Part shown: piece by piece, positions 1-9,742 of the stretch
Position numbering within the stretch: position 1 is the first letter of the stretch
How the letters are laid out: the number at the start of each line of letters is the position of its first letter
From: Ananas comosus
Lineage: Eukaryota; Streptophyta; Magnoliopsida; Poales; Bromeliaceae
Assembly: GCF_001540865.1 (NCBI RefSeq)
Contig: NC_033623.1
Location: 12,695,218 to 12,759,217 of the forward strand
DNA: 64,000 nt
Reading direction: 5' to 3'
Notes under the pieces: generated by a model
Databases searched by the model: none
Seen by the model: only the letters and a program-made list of their open reading frames with translations
What the model was told of the DNA's origin: nothing
Position numbers and translations under genes: made by a program

Positions 1-650
1 CCAAACTCGATCTTTAGGTCGAGACCACCTGAATTTCTTTTTCGCATAAGTCCAAATTTTTAGAAGGGGAAAGAAGGGACCATTAAAATGCCTATAAAAG
101 TTAAAATTTTTTTATGCCTATCCCTTAAAAAGAAAATCCCCACAGTTGATAATCTATTGAAAAAGGGATGGTTGGATAATCCTCTCTGTATCCTCTGTGA
201 TGAAGTTACGGAGACAGTGGACCACCTTCTTATAGGATGTATATACACTAGATTTATATTTTTTCGAACCTTGAAGGACATCCAGTGTTTACAGACAATA
301 GAGAACGTAACGATTTAGAGTAAAATGACCATAAATATTAGGTCGGGGGAGATTCTACAGGATCTGATTACCGTAGTAGCGTGCCGTTGGCTAATCTGGA
401 AGAAAAGAAATAACACGATTTTTAAAAACCACATTATCGACCCTTTCTTTGTAGTTGGGTGTATCATCAAGGAATTGGTAAAAGAGTGGAGGGACTTTTG
501 TTGAGCTGAATAACATGTCGATTACTTTTGTTATTATTTCTCTTTTCTTTTTTCTTTGAGCTATATTTTTACTTACTGTTTGTAGCCAAGTTCATTTTCG
601 AAATGAATGGAGCAGGTAGCGTGCTACCTTTTTTTCAAAAAAATAAGAAA
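1..650 (+). mobile_element. LINE (L1-type) 3' end, decayed, continuing off the left edge
   Basis: One frame from 64 to 504 encodes the end of a plant non-LTR retrotransposon ORF2. Residues from the ATG at 88 read like the reverse-transcriptase zinc-binding domain: a KVKIFL-type start, KKGW, then CILC...ETVDHLLIGC. After an in-frame TAG at 316-318 the same frame continues with WLIWKKRNNTIF, the usual C-terminal signature of plant L1 ORF2, and ends at TGA 502-504. A second stop lies at 61-63, so the copy is dead. The 3' untranslated tail (about 580-640) contains GGTAGCGTGCTACC followed by an A-rich end, and it matches the 3' tail of the SINEs in this window. Family assignment is from recognised motifs; upstream parts lie outside the window. 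Confidence 0.82.
88..504 (+). pseudogene. LINE ORF2 C-terminal remnant (zinc-binding domain)
   Basis: This is the coding part of the LINE remnant. It is a single frame interrupted by TAG at 316-318 and ending in TGA at 502-504. The Cys-X2-Cys...His-X4-Cys pattern (CILC...HLLIGC) is the zf-RVT signature of plant L1 ORF2. The tryptophan-rich WLIWKKRNN segment follows, where it does in intact relatives. No reverse transcriptase or endonuclease domain lies inside the window. Confidence 0.8.
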
Positions 651-1014
651 AGTAGGGACCATCTTGCAATAAACGAAAGAGAATGTGTGTGAATATGTGA
701 TAGCAATAAGTAGATCCACCACCTGCATTGAACACTGTAAAAGAGGATCACAAATCATTGGTTGCACAATGCGTATTCGAATTTCTCGTACACCGCGAAT
801 GAAATTTCATAACTATATAACATAAGTTAATCTCATAAATATGTTTTATATATTGCATCTAAAGTTTGAAACTTGAAAAGTTAGAAATAAGAAGATTGAA
901 AATTTTAAAAGTTTATTATTCAGAAATCAATTATTGAAGAAAAGTATAACAAAGAAATATTAAAAGCAGATGTCTCAATTTTTTAAAACTTTTAAATTAT
1001 TAAATATATATATA
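651..1014. other. AT-rich intergenic stretch, nothing recognised
   Basis: Between the LINE tail and the first fold-back element I see only AT-rich sequence with no coding potential or clear repeat. It ends in a short TA tract that abuts the next element. Confidence 0.6.
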
Positions 1015-1701
1015 GGGCATGGCTACTATACTATTATGAGTATTGGAGCCCTCGTACTCATAAGTTGTTTTCAATGATGGAGCTTCCGAATCGACGATCC
1101 ACTCCGTTAAATATGATTTAGAGTATTTGAAACTTCTAGAAAATAAATTTTGTAAATTTTCGAAATCATATTAAAGTCCATCAAGTGGGCATAAAATGAA
1201 CGGTCAAAATCGAACGACGTCCTAAAAAAAGATGATCAGATCTTTCAATTCAAGATCGGAGTTATTGAACTTTATCTATGTGATGAATAGAATTTTTTAT
1301 CAAAAATTCAACAAATTCCGATTCTTTTACACCGTTAAGCTAGCAAGTATTTCATACCGGCCGTTAAAAATTGTCAAATTTGTGGCAAAGGACTTGGTGG
1401 TTAGTACTCGAGACCCAAGTTCGAATCCTAATTGATTCACAATTCCAGCTAAGTTTATTTCTAAATGAAATAAACAAAGCGGGTAGCGTGCTAGCTATCT
1501 CTCAAAAAAAAAATGTCAAATTTGTGACCTCTTGATTGTAAGGTAAATGATGTCGAAAAATTATAAAATTTGATTTCTAGAAGTTTTAAATACTGTAAAT
1601 AACGTTTAATGGTATGGATCGTCAATTCGGAAGCTCTATCATCGAAAATAATTTATGAGTACGAGAGTGATCGTACTCATAATAGCATAGTAGCCGGACC
1701 C
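1015..1701. mobile_element. Fold-back element A, interrupted by a SINE
   Basis: Left end GGGCATGGCTACTATACTAT and right end ATAGCATAGTAGCCGGACCC are inverted copies. The complementarity extends inward for well over 100 bp on each side (for example CTCCGTTAAATATGATTTAGAG against its counterpart near 1590). TA tracts flank it on both sides. The SINE at 1385-1513 plus one copy of its target duplication accounts for 142 bp. Without them the element is about 545 bp, the same size as its neighbours B and D. It has no coding capacity, so it is a non-autonomous palindromic (MITE-like) element of unassigned superfamily. Confidence 0.7.
1385..1513 (+). mobile_element. tRNA-derived SINE, copy 1 (5' truncated), with 13-bp TSD
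   Basis: The copy starts inside the tRNA-like head (GCAAAGGACTTGGTGGTT). It carries a B-box-like AGTTCGAATCC, then the body and a tail with GGGTAGCGTGCTAGC and an A run. The sequence TGTCAAATTTGTG occurs at 1372-1384 and again at 1514-1526, a perfect 13-bp target-site duplication. The insertion split fold-back element A. Confidence 0.88.
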
Positions 1702-1725
1702 TATATATATATAGAAAGAGAGAGT

Positions 1726-2259
1726 GCGTCTGGTATGCTTCTGGAAGTACGGAGCGCTCCGTGCTTTCAAGTTGTTTTCGATGTTCGGACTTTCGAATTA
1801 ACGATCGGCTCCGTTAGAGTTGATCTAGAGTATTTGAAGTATCTAGAAAATAAATTTTGCGATTTTTCAATATCATTTGCCTAGTGATCGAAGTGGCTCA
1901 AAATCAACGGCTGAAAATAAAAATCTTACAAAATATGATGATATGACATTAAAATTTTAGATCAAAGTTATTGATCTTGTTTTATATGGTATAAAAAATT
2001 TTTTATCAAAATTTCATATGATTTGAATATTTCTACACCGTTTAACTTGCAAACGGCTCACCACGGCCTTTAAAATTATTGATTTTGAGCCCCTTCGATC
2101 ACTAGGAAAATGATATCGAAAAATTACAAAATTTATTTTCTAGGTACTTCAAATACTCTAGATCAACTCTAACGGAGACGATCGTCGATTCGAAAGTCCG
2201 AACATCGAAAATAACTTGGAAGCACGGAGGGCTCCGTGCTTCCAGAAGCATACCAGCCC
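1726..2259. mobile_element. Fold-back element B
   Basis: The left end carries CTGGTATGCTTCTGGAAG and the right end its inverse, CTTCCAGAAGCATACCAG. Just inside each end is a short self-palindrome (ACGGAGCGCTCCGT on the left). The two arms are complementary over most of about 530 bp, including TTGATCTAGAGTATTTGAAG against its inverse near 2150. An open frame at 1609-1884 is a by-product of the palindrome, not a gene. A TA tract lies to the left and an ATA/TAA microsatellite to the right. Confidence 0.72.
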
Positions 2260-2261
2260 AT

Positions 2262-2297
<36 letters not shown>

Positions 2298-2310
2298 TAA
2301 TATATATATA
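2260..2310. repeat. ATA/TAA microsatellite
   Basis: Simple ATA/TAA repeats run directly into a TA stretch at the right end of fold-back element B. Confidence 0.85.
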
Positions 2311-2507
2311 GAGCATATCTAATTTGAAAGTATGTGTAATATGTTATTAGAAGAGGTTATCAGAGGGGGCAAATGCTTTAAGTTCCCTTAAAATTGCCTC
2401 TATACTATTTAAAATATATTGACAAGACATTCATATGTAACAACAATATACAAATGAAAAATATTTTGCTCACATACAAAATTTTCAACTTTTCACATAT
2501 AGGGACG

Positions 2508-2513
<6 letters not shown>

Positions 2514-2546
<33 letters not shown>
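2514..2546. repeat. TA microsatellite
   Basis: An uninterrupted TA repeat of about 33 bp abuts the left end of fold-back element C. Confidence 0.9.
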
Positions 2547-2549
<3 letters not shown>

Positions 2550-3110
2550 TTGAGCTAGAAATACTTACTCGATAGTAAAACGGGGTGTTTTACTATCGAG
2601 GTTGTTTTCGATGATAGAGCTTGCCAATTGACTGATCGGCTCGTTTAAATATGATCTAAACCATTTAAACTACCGAGAAATCAAATTTCACGGCACTTTC
2701 GATAATTGTTCGTTTAATCCATCTAATGAACAAAAAAATGAATGGCTGAAATAAATATTCTTTAAAAAATGATGATAGGAGTCTTGTAATCAAGATCAAG
2801 AGTAAGATCTTTGTTAAATAGTTTAAAGATTTTCTAACAAATAATTTAAATTGAGTTTTGGATATCTGTTACAACCGTTAAAACGAGAAAACGTCTCTTA
2901 TCCACACATTAAATTACAAATTTTGAAACCGCTTTGATCATTAGGCAAATGACGAAAAGATTTGAAAATTTATTTCTAAACAACTTCAAAGTGGTATATG
3001 GATCATCTTCAACAGGAGCCGATCGTACAATTTGGGAACTCTATCATCAAAAAACAAACTCGATAATAAAACGCCCCGTTTACTATGAGAGTATGTGCGA
3101 GCGTCAACTC
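2547..3110. mobile_element. Fold-back element C (related subfamily)
   Basis: The ends are GAGTTGAGCTAGAAATACTT and an inverse ending GCGTCAACTC. Internal arms are inverted, for example TACTATCGAG near 2600 against CTCGATAATAAAACGCCCCG near 3060. The interior resembles A, B and D (GATCGGCTCGTTTAAATATGATC, then the complement near 3015), but the termini differ. It lies between a long TA tract and a short one, and has no coding capacity. Confidence 0.68.
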
Positions 3111-3126
3111 TAAATATATATATTAT

Positions 3127-3665
3127 GAACAGGCTACTAACTATCGGTACACGGAGCGCTCCGTGGTACCAGAGTGTGTTTCGATGATGCGCTTCAATCG
3201 ACGATCGGCTCCGTTAGACTTGATCTACACTATTGAAAGTATTTAGAAACTAAATTTCATAATTTTTCGATATCATTTACCTATCAAACAAGTAGTCTAA
3301 AATTGAACGGCTGAAAATAAAAATCTCATGAAAAATGATGATAAAAGATTTAAATTCAAGATCAGATATACTGATCTTACTCTAAATAGTGAAAAGAATT
3401 TTCTATAAAATTTTCATCGCATTTGGATTTTTTTACACCGTTAAACTCACAAACACACCACATCGGCCATTAAAATTGTCAATTTTGAGATCTTTTGATC
3501 ACTAGTCAAATGATGTCGAAAAAATCTGAAATTTAGTTTCCAAATACTTTCAATAATGTAGATCAAGTCTAACGGAGCCGATCGTCGATTTGGATGCCGC
3601 ATCATCGAAAACAACTTGGTAGCACGGAGCGCTCCGTGCTACCGATAGCATAGTAGCCGGACTCC
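3127..3665. mobile_element. Fold-back element D
   Basis: The ends GGCTACTAACTATCGGTA and TACCGATAGCATAGTAGCC are inverted repeats. Both arms contain the self-palindrome CACGGAGCGCTCCGTG and the block GATCGGCTCCGTTAGACTTG or its inverse. The length (about 540 bp) and organisation match elements A and B. TA tracts flank both sides, with about 27 bp of TA on the right (3665-3691). Confidence 0.72.
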
Positions 3666-3691
3666 TATATATATATATATATATATATATA
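3665..3691. repeat. TA microsatellite
   Basis: TA repeat directly adjoining the right end of fold-back element D. Confidence 0.85.
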
Positions 3692-4215
3692 CTTTTAAAT
3701 GATTCTCTTTAGCTGTAAGGATTATTATTTTATTCATAAATTAAATTACTGTCTATATAAATTATAACATTCATATGATTAAATAGGATTTTATTATCAG
3801 GTAAATAAAATAATATATAAAAATTATAATTATATATAGCATGTCATATATTGGTTCCGTTTATTTTTCTGAAAAAATAAATTTAGCTAAAAATATAAAA
3901 TAATTAAATTTTAAATTTAAAATTTTTGATGTGTCAACCTTATGTCCTTAGCCGGTAGATTTGATTGTTTATTTATTTTATTTTTTTTTTCGTGGGGTGG
4001 TGCACCTAGTGCATGCAATAATAGTTTCTCATCAAAGGTGAAGAAAGGTCTTTCTTGTTCTTGTGATTATGGTCCGTAGGTAGCGCGAATAAATACGCGC
4101 GTACACCCCCACTTGGCACAATTGGCATAACGAGAAAGAGAGAGATAGAGAGAGAGAGAGGAGGAAATTAAGAGTGAAAAAAAAGAAAAAAAAAGAAAAA
4201 GAAAAAAAAAAAGAG
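3692..4215. other. Upstream region and leader of the OFP gene
   Basis: The distal part is AT-rich. A GA-rich microsatellite and A-rich tract (about 4132-4213) lie just before the coding start and probably form the 5' leader. I see no convincing TATA box; AATAAATACG near 4088 is only a weak candidate. Confidence 0.45.
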
Positions 4216-4875
4216 ATGAGTCCGGGTGCGGCGAAGAAGCGAAGCACGCGGAGCTCCCTGATGGGGCTGGGATGCGGGTGCAAGGACGCGAAATCCGTGT
4301 CGGTGTCGCTCTCCGCCTCCGACACCTCCACCGCCACCCCGCGCCGCCCCCGACACAACTCCTCCTCCGCCGAAACCCTAACCCTCCCCTCCACCTCCTC
4401 TTGCTCCGACGCCGCCGCCGACGACCTCGGCCCCCAAATCGGGAGCTCCGCGAGCACGCCCAGCTTCTCCGGCCTCCTGCGCGAGCTCGGCGAGCTGGAG
4501 CAGAGCGTCATGTCCCTCCCCACCTCCGCCATTGTCGACGACGGGGCGGCGGAGGAGAGGAGGAAGAAGATCCCGATCCATCGGCGGGTGGAGGAGGAGA
4601 GCGTCGCCGTGGTGAAGGAGTCGGAGGACCCGCTGGGGGACTTCCGGAGGTCCATGCTGCAGATGATCGTCGAGAAGGAGATCGTCACCGGGGCCGAGCT
4701 CCGCGAGCTCCTCCGCCGCTTCCTCGCCCTCAATTCCCCCCACCACCACGATCTCATCCTCCGCGCCTTCGCCGACATCTGGGACGACGTCTTCGCCGGC
4801 TACAACGACCACACCCCCGATCTCATCCGCCACACCCACCGCCGGTATCCCCCGCCGCCTCCTCCGCCATTCTAA
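4216..4875 (+). CDS. OVATE family protein (OFP), single exon
   Basis: The 219-residue protein has a low-complexity N-terminal half rich in Ser, Ala and Pro (a GCGC motif near 19-22) and an OVATE domain at about 129-193 (VVKESEDPLGDFRRSM, then ELRELLRRFLALN and HDLILRAFADIWDDVF). It ends in a Tyr-Pro7-Phe tail. OVATE family proteins are plant-specific transcriptional repressors. They act with KNOX/BELL homeodomain proteins and TRM proteins and affect organ shape and cell-wall formation. The gene is intronless, as is usual for the family. The frame stays open upstream to an ATG at 4174, but that adds only 14 Lys/Glu residues encoded by a poly-purine tract, so I chose 4216; ATG 4261 is also possible. 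GC content is far above the flanks. Closest to the short single-OVATE OFPs; the exact member is not assignable. Confidence 0.9.
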   Translation: MSPGAAKKRSTRSSLMGLGCGCKDAKSVSVSLSASDTSTATPRRPRHNSSSAETLTLPSTSSCSDAAADDLGPQIGSSASTPSFSGLLRELGELEQSVMSLPTSAIVDDGAAEERRKKIPIHRRVEEESVAVVKESEDPLGDFRRSMLQMIVEKEIVTGAELRELLRRFLALNSPHHHDLILRAFADIWDDVFAGYNDHTPDLIRHTHRRYPPPPPPPF

Positions 4876-5815
4876 AACCATAATATAACGTACACATAAT
4901 TGGAAAATCAGTATTTCCAGCGCCAGATCAGTGCATACCAGATTTATCATATGATATCCCACGTAAAATATGAAGTGCTCTGAAAATATCAATTCCTCTA
5001 TAAATTTCATTCAATTATTTTCGGTTGTATAGCAAGTCGATCGGGCCGGGCATGCTTACTTTTGATGTTCATATACTGTTATGTTAGCATCTGCATAATT
5101 TGATCTTCATTTTTAATATGTATAATAATTATTATTTTAATTTAGATATTAATTAGAAAGAGCGGTGCGAGACTTTATATGGGTGGTTGAGGTGGAGTGG
5201 AAGAGAGGGCGATTGGAACCTCGTGAGTTATGCTACTGCCTACTGGTGGTGTTGGTGGTGGGTGGAAATGACAAAGCGAGAACGAAAACTGATGCGCAAG
5301 TTGGCGTAATCATTGGGCCCCCCGTTTGTCCCTCGTAACCGCGATTTCAATTGTTAAGCACGAGTTAATACTGTACTATTGACTTGACAAGTTTAAGTAA
5401 TCATCATTACATATATAATTATATATATTTGTGTCCGTGGTCTAAACACACGTCTCAGAAATTTGAGGGATTTAAGGGAACTAGTATGGCTAAAATTAAC
5501 TTTGATTTTTCTAAAATAAATTTATTATTATATCTGGTCATAATTGAAAATTTTTCACTAGAATAATAATAATAATGTAAACTGCTTTTATAATACTAAT
5601 TTCCGCGAACTAATTAAGTAGATTGAAGTTAAAGAAGGAAAAGTGGTAACCGCAAATTAATGATCAAAACATCTGGAGGACGAGGACACCTGGGAACCAC
5701 GAACCGAGCTCGCGCGAACATCTGCTTTAAGTGAGTCGTACAGTGCCCACGTTGGCACTACACGAAGCCCAAGATATTCCGATAAATGTTTTTTTTTTCA
5801 ATTGGAAATTGTATT
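4876..5815. other. Intergenic, nothing recognised
   Basis: This covers the OFP 3' flank and AT-rich sequence. The small open frames show no family resemblance, and I see no RNA gene or clear element. Confidence 0.5.
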
Positions 5816-5819
5816 TTCT

Positions 5820-6175
5820 TAGGGGTAAATTTTAAATGCCACCGTATAATTTCGTATTTTTTACTTTAATATACTATAATTTAAAGTATATTAATTTAAT
5901 ATTCTATAATTTTTTTGTCAATTTTTTGTTAATTTTTTATTAAATCATATACAAAAAATTTCAGATGCCTCACCTATAGTTTATCGAATATTCACTTTAA
6001 TATTCTTTAGTTTTAACTTTATCACTTATTTAACGGGCAAAAATTAGTAGAGGGGTTAACAAAAAGAAAAAAAATAAAATCACAAGCTACGAAAGTGATA
6101 CATTTTAAACCACATAATACTAAAATAAGAAAGTACCAAACTATAGGATGGTATTTAAAGTTTTCTCATTTCTTA
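5820..6175. mobile_element. MITE with long degenerate terminal inverted repeats (MULE-like ends)
   Basis: The left arm reads GGGGTAAATTTTAAATGCCA, then a 'constant-character' AT-rich run. The right arm inverted reads TGAGAAAACTTTAAATACCA, then TTTGGTACTTTCTTATTTTAG. These resemble the ends of a common monocot MULE-related MITE (...AAATACCA..TTTCACTTTAGTA...). The arms diverge by many changes, so this is an old copy. It has no coding capacity and I found no clear target duplication. Confidence 0.5.
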
Positions 6176-6179
6176 ACAC

Positions 6180-7241
6180 AATGATAGTTGCAAGGAGGGG
6201 TAAGAGCTGCAAGGATAAATCCCACCCCAAATTTGATAGAATGAAAATTATGATGTTAAAATTTAGCATTTAACGTATTATATACGAATTCGCGTACGAA
6301 AAAAAATATATAAATATAAGCCGTTTTCATCCTTATGATAAAGACGATGTTAATATCTATTTGTAGTGAGATAAAGTGATTTTATTTTGTTATTCGTTTA
6401 ATTTATTATAAATTTTATGTTGAGATTATATTTATATTTGCTAAATATTAATTTTTATGGAATAAAATATAGTCATATAAAATTTTAATACGAATATAAA
6501 ACATTGGTTACATTGTATTCACGGTAATTCTAATTTATATTTATATATGTATATGTATTATTATTACATACTATTATCAAACTAATATTTGAATTTAAAC
6601 ATTCTTTAGCGAATATGACACAAAATTGGGCATCCTTTATATACCGTATTTGAGTTCGCATTTCAAGAAAATATAAATATAGATATAATTTTGTCAAAAA
6701 TCTGACTAAACAGTTTTCACCCCTAATTGCAAGGGTGATAAAATGAAAGATAAATTTTTTATTCTTTTTAAAAAAAATTAAAAGATAAATGTTGAAATGG
6801 TCCACAACATGCTGGGGTAGTGGACAAGGTCCAGATAATAATTTCTCGTACGTCGCCGGCAAAAGATGAACGAAGCAGACCTTTTGAGTTAAACAATGAT
6901 GCAGTGATGTTTTAATTATTTGCAAAAGTAGCATTATTAATTAGCTGTCATTGTTTGTATACATCAAACATTGCTGAGATGTTTGTGCGGGTCAAAGGAA
7001 AAGCAGGGTAAGATCTAGAGATGCTCGAGTCCGAGGCAACTTTAGAGAGCTGATCCATATGACCCGTAGTCTTCGTCCAAATGTGTGTTTGTACGTCGTT
7101 GCAGTGGTATAAACAGTGTTGCAGTGCCTGACACTATACTAGTTCTGCACAGTTCTTCTATGTCAAGATAAATAGATGTAGATACGAGCATTACAACAGG
7201 TAGTCTATTTTGGACTCTCCCCCTAATATTAACATAACATC
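6180..7241. other. Intergenic AT-rich region, nothing recognised
   Basis: No coding homology is visible. A reverse-strand open frame at 6530-6934 has AT-driven composition and no recognisable domain. Confidence 0.5.
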
Positions 7242-7254
7242 ATTTTTACCTACC

Positions 7255-7404
7255 AACCGTCTCTAGAGCAAATGACAAAGAACTTAGAAGTTGGTATTCG
7301 AGATTCAAATTTAAATTTTAATTAATTTACATTTCTAACTAAGTTTATTTCTAAATAAAATAAATGAAGTGGATAGCGTACTACCTATCTCTCAAAAATA
7401 TATT
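7255..7404 (+). mobile_element. SINE copy 2, with 13-bp TSD
   Basis: A diverged SINE: AACCGTCTCTAGAGC head, degenerate B box, the body, then GGATAGCGTACTACCTATCT and a short A-rich end. ATTTTTACCTACC flanks it at 7242-7254 and 7405-7417. It sits directly next to SINE copy 3. Confidence 0.82.
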
Positions 7405-7417
7405 ATTTTTACCTACC

Positions 7418-8249
7418 GTCCTTAGAGCAAGTTAGAAAAGACTTTGTGGTTGATATCCGGGGTCCAAAGTTCGAATCCTAATTGATTCATATTTCTAGCT
7501 AAGGGCCTGTTTGTTCGCCCGTAAAAATTTTTTTTCGAAAAACTCTTTTTACGGATTTACGTTTTCCGCTCAGAACGAGCTGAAAACGAAAACGCCGCGC
7601 CGAAAAATCGCGGCGTTGGAGATAAGTTGGAGTTGAGGCGGGGTTCAGCAGGCACGGTCCACGAGAGACACCCCACCTCGTGGACCGCCCGAGAGAGAGG
7701 TCCACAGTCAACAGTGACTGTGGACCTCTCTCTCTCCCACATTTTTTTATATATAATATATATATATAATATATATATATAATATATATATAATATATAA
7801 TATAATATTAAATATGCGTATTTTATTTTAATATAAATATATTATATATATAATATTTTATTTATAAAAATATCTAATAATTTATTTTATAGATTATATA
7901 TTATATTATAATTTTAAAATTATTTAATCTACATATAAAAATTATAATAATAATATATATAGTATATTAATTATTATTATATAATAATATATATATAATA
8001 AAAAATATATTAAATATGTTTTTATTTATTTTTCTTTTCCTTTCAACCAAACAACCTTCATCGAAAATTATTTTTCTTTTTTTACAAACCAAACACTAAG
8101 CTACGTAAAAAAAATTTTCCACCGAAACTTTTTTCCACCGAAATTTTTTTTTCGCAGTTTTACCTCAAACCAAACAGCCCCTAAATTTATTTCTAAATGA
8201 AACAAACGAAGCGAGTAGCGTGCTACCTATCTCTCAAAAAAAAAAAAAA
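7418..8249 (+). mobile_element. SINE copy 3, split by a Tourist-like MITE
   Basis: The head and body lie at 7418-7502 (AGAGCAAG.. GTTCGAATCCTAATTGATTC ..TAGCTAA). The remainder resumes at 8182 (TAAATTTATTTCTAAATGAA, then GCGAGTAGCGTGCTACCT and a poly-A tract to about 8249). The two pieces join exactly as in other copies, apart from the 3-bp TAA duplication made by the MITE. Confidence 0.85.
7503..8181. mobile_element. Tourist/PIF-Harbinger-like MITE inside SINE copy 3
   Basis: The terminal inverted repeats are GGGCCTGTTTGTTCG on the left and GGGGCTGTTTGGTTTGAGG on the inverted right end. TAA is duplicated at 7500-7502 and 8182-8184. A GGG..TGTTTG terminus with a TAA/TTA duplication is what is known for Tourist/PIF-Harbinger MITEs. 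The interior has a GC-rich left part with two hairpins (GGTCCACGAG...CTCGTGGACC and a perfect-arm hairpin around 7690-7735), then a very AT-rich core (7745-8040). No transposase is encoded. Confidence 0.82.
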
Positions 8250-9620
8250 CTAAATCTCAAATATCATTATTAAACCCTATGTATTATTATTACACGCTAA
8301 ACTCTCAGCTTTAAATCTTGTATATATACATTTCAACATACCAGCAATATTATAGATTACAAATTTTGGCATACATCTTCAATAAATATAAGCAGAATTA
8401 AAATTTTCAAAAAATATTTAAAATTAACAAAATTAAGTCCAACCGGCTTTATCCTCTTCAACAGTCCGATCATACCTAACACGAAGGGGTTAGTTATGAT
8501 TGAGTGTTGGATCAAGTTGAAAAATGTCATGGTCACATCGAATTGATTTTATTTGAGCAAATACTACTCTTGGACTCATAAACTAGCTAGGTGTATATTT
8601 ACTTAATATCTTTTGCATCTCATGGCTTATATTCTCCTACTAGACTAATTTAATATATATATTTTTTCCTAAAAATCTAAATGAGTCTTTGTGAATTCTA
8701 AGAAGGGTGAATTGTAAGATTTAAACCCCTAGATGTACAGGCAGCATTTTGTAATTTTTTTAGGCCGGCAATTTAGAGTAATACTGTCTGTAAACTAGAT
8801 GTACATTTTACATTATTTGGCCGAAGACTTTTCACTTATCGATTAGTCTTGTCAATCTTTTTTTTTTTAAAAAAAATTAAAACTCTTTTAAATTTTATAA
8901 ACCTTGGATTCAAGAGGTGTGAGATTTAAAAACACGCGTGCGCGCACACACACACATATATATACATACATGTAGCATTTTTCGACAAATTATTCTAATT
9001 TTCAAGCTTAGTAATTTTAATCTAAAAAATTTATAACATTTTGGATCGCATTGTCAAAGTATAGTTTACACTGTTAGCGGAGAGATGTGTAGTTGAAAGG
9101 CTGTTTATGTACGAGTCATTTTATTCTGGTGGCGTATATCTTAGGATTCTTAGCCTATTGTAGCTAAAAATGGCATATTGATTAGTTCACTATACATTGA
9201 TGTATTATTGTGAAATCTCATTAATGCCTCCAAGTTTTTAATTTGTTGAAATTAATACATTGATATTCAATTTTATTTTAAGGAGCGTTTGGCTATGCAT
9301 GCATTGGAGTGCGCGTTCACGACACGTAATAGCGCATGAAGCTATACTGGAGAGAAGCTCCGCAAGCAGAGCTGTTTATATCCAAAAGTCGTACGGTGCG
9401 GTCCTCTCACAGAGCGGCTAAACATCACTTTAGTCACAATCCATTTACATGATAATCTTTATAACTTATGTATTCCGTTACAATTCACAGTTAATTAGCA
9501 TGGTAATATAAGATTAAGTTATTTATCAAATTTTTAGCAAAAAATAATAAGCCGTATGGCGTGATAGAAACAAAAAAATTGAAGCCAGTGCACAGCTACT
9601 GTAAATTAAAATTTGCTGAA
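8250..9620. other. Intergenic region upstream of the methyltransferase gene
   Basis: AT-rich with a small CA/TA microsatellite near 8937-8972. A stretch around 9281-9430 beginning GGAGCGTTTGGCTATGCATG looks like part of a MITE, but I could not find a matching opposite end. No coding homology. Confidence 0.45.
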
Positions 9621-9639
9621 AAAAAATAATGTCCCCTAC

Positions 9640-9669
9640 TCACGTGACCATCACTCACCAGTCACGTGA
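9640..9669. promoter_or_regulatory. Two palindromic G-boxes (TCACGTGA) 22 bp apart
   Basis: TCACGTGA occurs at 9640-9647 and 9662-9669, about 75-105 bp upstream of the ATG at 9743. CACGTG is the G-box core bound by plant bZIP and bHLH (for example PIF) factors. Two identical extended palindromes about two helical turns apart suggest light- or ABA-linked control; this is an inference. Confidence 0.6.
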
Positions 9670-9742
9670 TTTTGATCCTAAACAATTCGAACGTTACCCA
9701 TCCTCTATACTCCATTCCACTCGAAGCTCAGCATCCCCAACC

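Noticed and set aside
1609..1884. 91-codon open frame
   Set aside because: It runs across the junction of two palindromic elements and resembles no protein.
4174..4215. In-frame upstream ATG of the OFP gene giving a Lys/Glu-only leader
   Set aside because: It is encoded by a GA/A microsatellite that looks like 5' UTR; the family does not have such a leader.
4032..5010. Long open frames on both strands over the OFP gene (reverse 4032-4778 and 4378-5010; forward 4272-4883)
   Set aside because: They are shadows in GC-rich DNA with Pro/Arg/Glu-biased products; only the OVATE frame has a domain.
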